DNA from: Acytostelium subglobosum LB1
Taxonomy: Eukaryota > Evosea > Eumycetozoa > Acytosteliales > Acytosteliaceae
Reading direction: 5' to 3'
NCBI RefSeq assembly: GCF_000787575.1
Contig: NW_012236511.1
Span: 124,001 to 188,000, forward strand
Length of the DNA: 64,000 nucleotides
Position 1 is the stretch's first letter; every line of letters starts with the position of its first letter. The notes beneath the pieces are model-generated. The model was not told the origin of the DNA. It did not search any database and was given only the letters and a program-made list of their open reading frames with translations. Below, piece after piece: positions 55,523-64,000 of the stretch. A program made the position numbers and the translations under genes.

Positions 55523-55784
55523 GGCTATCCTGTTGGTGATTCATTCATCCATTGTGGCCCTCAATGAGGGCGAGGTTGTTGGAGTCCGAACTTCCAAATG
55601 AGGCACTTGCCACCTCGCAAACCAACAATGTTGGGCATAACCAGGGTGGTACNTTATCCATTCAAGGAATGATATAAACACCCTTCAAATCAATCAATCA
55701 ATCAATAAATCTCAGTTGACTCAACTCATTCATCCCATCAATCAATCAATCACCTTTACAAATAATAACAGACATACATTCAAA

Positions 55785-58700
55785 ATGATGGTGATCCTTG
55801 ATCACAACAAAAATATTAGTATTCATTCAGTGTTCCACAATCAAGTATTATGTAGATTGATCTTTGGACATGTTAGTGATATTCACAAACGATGGTCCAA
55901 TCTCCCAAAGCCAGACATCACTCAACCACCCACTGCTACTGGTGATGATCAGGTTGTACCTCGCATAACCAACACAATCAAAGGTGGCAAACTGTATGCC
56001 GATGGTGACCTGGGCGTCATGCTCCAATACAACGCCACAGCAATGTTCTTGGAGGCATTCGATAGAGTGGCCGACGACTACCCCGTCAACAATGACCTGT
56101 TGTCAAGAGCCATGAGGTTCAACAATACTGCCGCACTCAAACGTCTTGCTGCACACCCCAACATGGTCATGTCAACAAAGAATCTGTCAAGCATCATCTC
56201 CACAGGCAATGTCGAGATGCTCCAACACTACCTCGCTGCCACCCTGCATCACTGTGTGCCGGATGTGTCGATCTGGATAGGACACAAAATCGACGACTTG
56301 GACGAGCAGAGCGTCCGACTGTTACTCAAACACATATCAGTGGACACCCTCGATGGTCATCGTGGTACGCTCTCAACACACAGCTTTGGGAAGCGTGGCA
56401 TCAGTCTTGGTGTGCTCAAGGTGTTGCACGAGGAGTTCAACTGTCTCTACTCATTGGATTCGCTGTGGGTCAACGCCATGGCTCATTGTGCCAGATGTAA
56501 TCTTGTCGACAGCTTCAAGTACATGGTCGACAACATCCCAACAGGCAATAGAAGTTCGTTCTTGGACAATGCCGTCAAGAACAGCTTGAAGAACTGCGCT
56601 AGCAATGGCAACATCGAGGTATTTGACCTCCTCTGGAGCTCAACGACCACCAATAAGTACCTCTCGGAGAAAGAGCTCAACAACGCCATTCGCACTGCAG
56701 CCAAGCATGGACAACCGACGATGGTCGACCATCTCTTTAAGTGCCTTGCCAAGGTCACCACTGAATCATCATCGAGTCGCAAACAACAAATCCACTTAAG
56801 ACAGGGTGAGGAGACACCCACCATGGAGATGTCGGAGGCCATGCTCCAAGCATCATTGGCACAATCGATACACAACGACGACATGATCAATGTGGAGGCA
56901 CAAATCGATTGCATTGGTGAGCTCCATTCAGAGATGTGTGTGAAGATGTCCACTTCAATGGCTCAACTCATCACGACATATCGATCGCCACGTCTCACAT
57001 TCAAGGGCCAGTCACTCTTCCACATGGTCAAGGCCATTGGTCAGCCTGGCAGCAACATCACGCCAGAGATAGTGTGTCAGTTCATCGACAATTGCGACAT
57101 ACCATCACCAGATCAACTCAAAGAGACTTTTGAGTTGGCCGCAGACTGCTCCCTGGCATTGCTCCAGCGCATCCACACTCATTTCAATCTTCCATACACG
57201 GACAAGTATCTGTCGAGGGCGGTACACAGAGGTCTGCCGGATATTGTTATCTATCTGGCCAGTCAACAGACAGATGAGGACTTTATCTCTGAGGCAGTGT
57301 TCAAACTGATCGCTTGGCATCCAATCACAAAGGACGACCTCACATTGATACTGGACACACTCCCATTCGTCAAGAGCAACCCAGAGATATGTGCATGGGC
57401 AGTGTGCAACCCATCGTTCGAGGTGTTCAAACACGTGCTCTCATTGTTCACCAACGAGCAGTTGGAGGGTACTGATCATCTTAAGGACCTATTTACTCAA
57501 GCATTGCTTGAGAACAACTCTCGGTATCTGGATTTCATCCAACAACGCTTTGTCAACACCAAGTTGGAGGTGCCTGAGCTTGATGCCCAAACATTGATGG
57601 ATGAGGCCAGCAAGAATCGATACCTTTTGATCGAGAGGCATCTCGACTCACAATCATTCACCAAGTTACCAGCCGTACAACAACATCGAACACTTCATTC
57701 ATTATTATACCATTCCTATCGCTTTGGTACCACTCGCATCATCAAACTCTGCAAAGACCGCATCCACACACTTGAAGGAGTTAATGTGTAAATATCACTC
57801 AATCATTCATTCACTCATCAATCATACTAACTCACTCATTCAGAGAACAAGTTGATCAGGAGATGGACATTGATCAATCCAAGTTCGATCTACTGCCTGT
57901 AGCTGCATCACCCAAGTTGGAATCAACACTTCACATGGTGATGAGTGATGAGAAGCTTGGCAAGATGATCATGACACAGATTGGATCGATTCATAACAAA
58001 CTTGGCATTGATCACAAACAGGTGATCACTGGCAAGCAGTTGCTTTACAATCACAACCTGCGTGATTACATCAAGTATGGCGCAACGGAATGGTTCCTTC
58101 AATCATACGATGACAATGGCGCCAAACTCCGATACAATGAGACTCTGCTTCTCGAGGCCTTTGCCAGATGTGACATGCGTGCCCTGAACGTGCTTCTGAC
58201 CGACCCTCACATGTCCCTTAACGGCAGATTCGACAAACACTTTGTGACCAACGTGTCGTCCTGCTCACATCCACAATGGGAGAGTGTGTTGGAGAAGTAT
58301 TTCCAGCATCTGTGCCTTGAGGTTCTCGAGCCAGCCGACATTGTCATCACCGGAAAGGTTCTGGCACATGTCCGCCACCCATCATTCCTCCGCAAGCTCA
58401 TTGAGATGGATGTCCAACTTAAGCCCATTGACGACGACGGCGAGCGAAACAAATGGAGATGGCAGAAACCATTGAAAAGTAGCTTCACAGCCATTCTGGT
58501 CGATGCGTGGCTCACCAAACAATATGCCGCCGAGATGCTACAGCTGTTGTTTGAACACAAACTCCTCACGACCAGGACTTGCCGAGCACTTCTTCTCCAG
58601 GCCATTGAGCGCAAACTGACCCCATTGATTGAACTGCTGGTCAGCCAAACATTTGGTGATGGTGGTGGTGACGCCGATGTCGATCGTGATGGTGGTAGTG

Positions 58701-60265
58701 ACGCCGATGTCGATGGTGATGGTGGTGGTGACGCTGATGTCGATGGTGATGGTGGTGGTGAACTCGATGCCGATGAATTGAGACACTACATCGGCTCACT
58801 AATTGAGTCCTGTTGCAAGTTTGGCAGCGTGGAGTCATTGGATATTGTCATTGCACATGTCCCATCAACACAACTCGAAGCGACCTTGAGCTCGCTGAGT
58901 CGACATTGTAAAGAAGCAGTGACCAGAGGACACTTCAACATACTGATACGTGCTCAAGAGTTGCTTGGCAGCACATTCAAACCTTGGAGGTATATTGAGG
59001 AGGCACTCTGTGCAGGTCACATGGACATTGTCAACTTCATCCTCAACTCTCCACTCCCATCAGAGTCATCATCGACAAAAGGGGCAGATGATTATAGGTA
59101 CAGTGATGAGATTTGCATCTCCAACATCCACCACAGTATCTTGTCAATCGAGTTGATTGAACGTCTGCTTTCGATGCGACCAATTGTCAATGGCAGGTAC
59201 AATGAGGTGATGGCCAGCGCCATCAGAGCTGGCAACAAGGAGCTCATCAACATGATTGAGCGCAACGATGGCAATGTGTACAACACCAACTATACAGCAG
59301 CATTGGCGACGGCACTGGATGTCGGCGATTTTGACACGGCCAAGAAGATCATCACCGATCATCCGCCACCCGCACCCTCAAATAGAATGATGTGGTGCTG
59401 TGGCCGCTCCAGCAAGTTGGATATGGCCGGTAGAAAGCATGAACTGAGTCCAAGTATCGGCCTCTTCTGTCCATTGATCGAGCGATTGGGTATGCCCAAC
59501 AGCGACGTTACCGAGAGCACATTCATCGAGTTGGCCAATATGCTGACCAAACATCGAGGTTTGGAGCGTATGATGGGCTCAAATGAGGGAGACCTCGTCA
59601 AGGCATTGAAGATAGCTGCTTCCAAGTCAGTAGCCACCATCAAGTTGGTACTCTCCCACCTCACAAACTATGATACCAAGCCAGATAGCTTAAAACATTC
59701 GATAAGTAGTGAGGTCATCTCAGCTTTGATTGAAGAGTGCATCAAACATAGTGACACAGAGTCGATTGAGTACATAATCCAAATGGCGTACAAAGTATCA
59801 TCAAAGAATGATAATCATGATCGTGTCCTCACAGCACTGGACGTCATCCCATTGAAGATCACCAACATACACGTGCTCACATTCCTCATTGACAAGCAAT
59901 ACTACAAGTTGGATGGTGATCGCAACCATACATTGTCCAAACTAGTTGATTGGGCATGTGAGGACGGACACCTGGAGGTCATTCGTCTCGTTCACCAACA
60001 ATGCACAACAAGCGAGCAAATTCAGAGACATCTACCATCATTGTCCACCATCCACAAGGCATTGGACAACAGCCATCATCAAGTTGTCCACTATCTCTTT
60101 GAAGGTGATTCATCACCATTCAAACAGGCAATGATCGAACCACAATACCTCATTCCCATACTCAACAGTATTCGTGACTATGCCACTGATGATGGAAGTA
60201 TTAGAATCATTTCCATGTGTGATGGTATCATCTCATCACTTGCTGCCAAGACATTATCACTTTAA
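55785..60265 (+). CDS. Giant ankyrin-like repeat protein made of two paralogous modules
   Basis: The two long open frames (55785-57791 and from 57863) join in frame over a 56-nt intron, 57788-57843, with donor GTAAAT and a CTCACTCATTCAG acceptor. The TAA ending the first frame lies inside the intron. The joined product has 1474 residues (EGVNV then EQVDQEMDIDQS). Module 1 starts NISIHSVFHNQVLCRLIFGH and module 2 SPKLESTLHMVMSDEKLGKM; both continue with degenerate helical repeats that resemble ankyrin units (NNTAALKRLAAHPNMV, DMRALNVLLTDPHMSL, GHMDIVNFILNS). Large expanded families of such F-box/ankyrin-like proteins exist in dictyostelids; function is unknown. If the intron is not used, these are two tandem genes of 668 and 800 residues 71 nt apart. 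Confidence 0.75.
58658..58772 (+). repeat. In-frame 30-bp minisatellite, about four units
   Basis: Units of the type GATGGTGATGGTGGTGGTGA plus CGCTGATGTC encode DGDGGGDADV repeats inside module 2 of the ankyrin-like protein. Units differ by a few bases (AGT for GGT, GCC for GCT). The 30-bp unit keeps the frame, so copy-number change would not disrupt the gene. The acidic Gly loop may be a Ca2+-binding-like flexible spacer, but that is speculation. Confidence 0.8.
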
Positions 60266-60288
60266 GAAATAAACTCTCTCTTTACTCT

Positions 60289-60332
60289 ACCCTTGCCCTC
60301 GTCCTCGCCCTTGCCCTTGCCCTAACCCTGGC
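60289..60332. repeat. CCCTTG/CCCTCG repeat, G-quadruplex-prone on the minus strand
   Basis: At least six CCC runs spaced by two to three bases lie just after the stop of the ankyrin-like gene. It is the same type of sequence as at 52046-52070. It includes CCCTAACCC, which looks telomere-like, but it is only one unit and interstitial. Confidence 0.6.
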
Positions 60333-60356
60333 ACACTTTGTAACGTGATTCAACCA

Positions 60357-60880
60357 GATCATATCATCAAGTTAATTGAAGAGTGCATCAAACGTAGTGA
60401 CACTGAATCAATCGAATACCTGGTCCATGTGGCTGCCAATTTATCATCAGGCAAAGATAACCATTTTGGTGCCCTCACAGCACTGGACGTCATCCCATTG
60501 AAGATCACCAACATACTAGTGCTCACATTCCGAGGAAGCTGGAGGGAGATCACTATCACACGTTGTCCAAACTGGTTGATTGGGCCTGTGAGCAAGGAAA
60601 GACCCAAGTTATTCGTCTCGTGCACCAACGATGCACATCATGTGTGCAACTTCAGAGACACCTACGATCGATGGCTGCCATCCAAAAGGCATTGGACCAA
60701 CATCGAATGGTACACTATCACTTTGGAGGTGATAACGATGATGATGCCCCATTCAAACAGGCAATTATCGAGCCACAATACTTCATCCCGTTCCTCAAGA
60801 GTGTTCGCATCCATGCCACAAAGGATGGAAGTCTTTGCATCATAACCATGTGTGAACGTCTCCTTGCCAAGATCAAGTAG
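60357..60880 (+). pseudogene. Truncated duplicate of the ankyrin-like gene's 3' end
   Basis: The segment repeats the last about 180 codons of the gene ending at 60265: IEECIKRSDTESIEY matches IEECIKHSDTESIEY, LTALDVIPLKITNI is identical, and SKLVDWACE, FKQAIIEPQYFIPFL and IITMC follow in order. It has no start codon of its own. About 20-25 bases are missing near 60530, changing the frame, so the two halves are in different frames. The last half is open to a TAG at 60880. It is a partial tandem duplication, now a pseudogene. Confidence 0.8.
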
Positions 60881-60983
60881 GTTTATTGAAATACATTTAT
60901 TCATCCAACTGGATATAGATGGAGGGAGGGAGGATATACTTGTTACATGTGTGCTTAATATGATATGATTGAATATCAAATGA

Positions 60984-63900
60984 TCAATCACTGTACCAGT
61001 TGATCACAAACATTCCAGAGACGGGCAGCTTCAGGTTGATGATCGAGAGCACTTGAGTGGATTGTTCGTATGTGAAGTCTGTGTAGCCGTGTCCATCGAC
61101 CATCACTTGTGTCACTGGGTCGGCAGCGCCATACACAGTGACCGTCTCCATGAACATGTTGTCAGCATCAGCATAGCCTTGCTGAATGATCGACGCCTCC
61201 AGAGCAAAGATCTGGTCTTTCAGATTTAGCTGGAAGTTGACCAAAGTGTACTGTCCATCCTCGTATGTGTTGGGCGAGATTCCATCGTCCACGTACAACT
61301 GGCCAGACGCCTGGTTGTTATTGTCGATGGCCACCAGCAGTCGGAGTGGCAGGGTTCGCGCAATCGTCGTGGTGATTGGATAGCCCGATACATTGTAGAC
61401 TGAGGTGGGCTGAGTTGGGATGATTGATCCACCACGCATGTGCACGTTGATTACGTTGAGTGGCGCCACCAGTGTCGCGTACAGGCTGTCTGGAACCCTG
61501 GTGCCATTGAAGTAGTCGTACCAGGGGCCGGCTGGGAAGTAGGCAACCACTGCCGTGGCGCCCTGATCCAACACGGGCGACACTAGAAGGCTGGTGCCAA
61601 CCAGGAACTGGGTATCGAGTGCGTAGGTGTTGGGGTCGTTCGGGAACTCAAAGAATAGAGGACGGACGACGGGCGTGCCCAGTGCATGTGCCTGATAGAA
61701 CAGCGTGTAGTAGAATGGCAACAGTGTGTACTTTCCATTGATAGCTGCGATCGATATGGCCGTGACCTCCTCGTTGAATGTATAAGGTTCCTGTGACATC
61801 GATCCGATTGCATTGTGATTGCGACTATTTGGAGTAGGTGTATCAGTCAATGATTGAATGATTGATTGGTTGATTGGGGTGAGGAACACAACACATACGA
61901 GAAAGGATAGAAGTTACCAAGTTGCATCCAGCGTGCACATAGCTCAGCTGTTGTGTTGCCGCCAAAGCCACAGATGTCTGCGCCAACCATGGGGATGCCA
62001 AACATGTTCATGTTGAGTATGCCTGGGATTGAGTAGTACATGTCGGCAAACTCACTGTTGTTATCACCCAGCCAATGACCTGCGTGATGACCAGAGCCGG
62101 GGAAGGTGGATCGCGAGATGACCGTGGCGCGCGTCTGTAAGATGTCGATTGCTGCGGCCACAGTGACCATTGTCTCACTGTATCCATACAGGTTGTGTGT
62201 GTTGTACACTGACATATTTCCATACTGTACACATGTGAGGTTGATGGTGTGCATGTCCAGGCTGACATTGCCTGGCAGATATGGTGGGTTGTTGGGGTCG
62301 AAGCTGTGCAATGACACCTGCTGCTGAGCAGCGTGGCTATTGTCTGATGTTAACTGAGATGAACATACATCGCCGTTGCAGAAGCTGGACACCTCATTCA
62401 TGTCGATCCAGATACCATCGTACTGGACCATATCGTGGAAGGCTGCCAATTGTCCCTGCCAGAAGTGAGTCGTTGCTGGATTAAAGAAGTCTGGGAAGAT
62501 AGTAAATCCTGGCCACACCTTTCCAACATAAGCCGATCCATCAGGTCTAGTAATGTATCCTCCGGACTGATTTATGGGCAAGGTGTAAGTCTATGATTGA
62601 TTGATTGATTGATTGAATGAATGTGATGGATTGTCTTACGCTTAAAAGTTGATTGTAAGGTGCGTAGGAGGTGTCTGTGTTGATGCCTGGATCAATGATC
62701 ATGATGTAGTGTTGATTGTTGGTATGCAGATACTCAATCATCAACTTCATCTCATCAGCTGGGAAGTTAACTGGGTCGAGAGTGAAGTCCTGGAACATGT
62801 TCATATAGTCAATGTCATTCCACATAGTCTCCAACTTGATTGATTGATTGATTGATTGGATTGATTGAGTGTGTGAGTGATCATGCTGGGCATTGGGACA
62901 TAAGGTACACATACTGGTATGTTGTTTTGAGCATATTTGTAGATGACCTCGAATGTCTCATTGGCGCTCTTGTAGCCCCAACGACATTGGTGCCAGCCAA
63001 GTGACCAATAGGACGGCATGTAGGGCGTGCCAATCACCTGGGAGTACTGCTGCACGACACTCTCTGGTGTCGGACCCATGAAGAAGAAGAAGTCAAACAC
63101 ACCTCCAATCACCTTGTATGTTAACGAGCGTGGTTGCATCACAACGTCCATGGCATTAGAGTTGAGCAAGAATGCGCCAAACGCGTTGCCACTCGGGCTC
63201 AGATGCATGTAGAATGGATGCGAGCCGTACAGATTGAGGTCGACTGGCGTGCCCTGGTCCTTTGCAAACAGTGTATACGTGAAGTTGTTCTGTAGCCTCA
63301 GTGGTGCCACGCGCTCGCCCAATCCATACAAGTTTGGATTAGTCTCCTGGAACCTATTTGTCATTTCGAGGTAGTTGTCCTCGTACTGGAATGGAGCACC
63401 CATGTGTCAGTCAGTCAGTTGATTGATTGATTGATCATCATCATAATACATACGATCATGCCACTTGTGTAGCAGTCGGCTGGCGGTGAAGTGTTGAAGA
63501 GCACCTCGCCATTGGAGACTCGGGTGATTGAGAATCCAAAGTTATCGCGTTGGAACTTGATGTTGTAGTCGATGAATTGTGGCTTGTTGGTGGGCAATGG
63601 CATTTGGTTGACATAGGGTACCTCCCAACGTTGCGTGGTCGGGTCGATAATCTTGATGCGAACGATCTGCTGCGTTTGGAAGTAGACAAACAGTTGCAAT
63701 GTCTTTACATCACCGCCGTACGGGCCGGGATTGACCAGATTGAGTGCACCCGTATATCCATAGTTTGTCGGTGTCAAGTTTGACAATGAGTAATGTTGGC
63801 ATTGTGATGATGTCTGTGTATCTTTATCTTTATCTGCATCTGCATTTGTATATGTATCTGTATCTGTATCTGTATATGTTTGAGTGTTTGCTGATGCTGA

Positions 63901-63990
63901 ACAAACACTTGCTATGAGTAGCAACAATAGCAACATCAAGGTGATACTGAGTCGTCTCGCATCACAAAGTGTTGTTGTCGTTGTTGCCAT
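60984..63990 (-). CDS. gaa: Secreted/lysosomal alpha-glucosidase (glycoside hydrolase family 31)
   Basis: Five exons (63454-63990, 62915-63385, 62640-62834, 61899-62590, 60984-61824) give 911 residues, near the 952 of human acid alpha-glucosidase. A hydrophobic signal peptide (LSITLMLLLLLLIASVCSAS) is followed by a Thr/Asp repeat (TYTDTDTDTYTNADADKDKD) encoded by a hexamer microsatellite. GH31 hallmarks are NPNLYGLGERVAPLRL, YWSLGWHQCRWGY, TMWNDIDYM, YDGIWIDMNEVSSFCNG with the nucleophile Asp, SGHHAGHWLGDNNS with the acid/base Asp, and GADICGFGGNTTAELCARW. It releases glucose from maltose or glycogen-type alpha-1,4 ends in the endolysosome. No membrane anchor or ER-retention signal is seen, which argues against glucosidase II. 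D. discoideum gaa is the likely ortholog. Confidence 0.94.
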
Positions 63991-64000
63991 TCTTATACTA

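Noticed and set aside
60300-60332. CCCTAACCC as an internal telomere
   Set aside because: Only a single unit within a CCCTTG/CCCTCG tract, flanked by genes on both sides.

Overview
The window is a compact stretch of nuclear DNA from a dictyostelid social amoeba. Evidence: many short (about 50-110 nt) introns with GTATGT/GTAAGT donors; AT-rich spacers of 0.1-1.5 kb; Asn, Gln, Ser and Thr homopolymer runs in the proteins; and a gene set typical of Dictyostelia (WASP, ArfGAP, a LRR-TIG-EGF cell-surface protein, GRAM/RhoGAP/RasGEF signalling, lysosomal-type GH31). Coding regions are clearly more GC-rich than in D. discoideum, and introns and spacers are full of CAAT/TTGA tetranucleotide runs. This points away from the D. 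discoideum group, but I cannot name the species. I see no transposase, reverse transcriptase, LTR, CRISPR array, rRNA or tRNA.

Layout. 0-8 kb: end of a PP2C phosphatase, a double-LIM protein, two tandem WASP genes (one lacking the autoinhibitory helix) and the glutamate-cysteine ligase catalytic subunit. 8-10.9 kb: gene-poor at first sight, but it holds a four-exon SmF spliceosomal gene whose first coding exon is just the ATG, plus unassigned exon-like segments. 10.9-20.8 kb: a lineage-specific protein, tRNA adenosine deaminase ADAT1, the Fanconi protein FANCI, a coiled-coil protein and calcipressin. 21.3-27.4 kb: an IQ/coiled-coil protein, a Cys-pair protein, a decayed secreted-protein gene and two related gene fragments. 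27.5-38.3 kb: a GRAM-RhoGAP-RasGEF protein, a low-complexity protein, an Oca/Siw14-type phosphatase without its catalytic Arg, and a large C1-domain protein. 38.4-46.7 kb: a 13-exon LRR/TIG/EGF receptor-like gene, a secreted class 3 lipase and a polytopic membrane protein. 48-55 kb: a LRR/coiled-coil/Rho-like fusion, a Nudix hydrolase, ribosomal protein S11, an unknown protein and an ArfGAP. 55.8-64 kb: a very large ankyrin-like repeat gene made of two modules joined by a stop-containing intron, a broken copy of its 3' end, and a GH31 alpha-glucosidase.

The genes do not form one pathway. Several touch actin and small-GTPase signalling (WASP pair, LIM, RasGEF, Rho-like fusion, ArfGAP). A recurring theme is degenerate signalling domains: RhoGAP without Arg finger, phosphatase without Arg, Rho-like domain without P-loop. 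Splice junctions were inferred by eye from reading frame, splice consensus and protein continuity.
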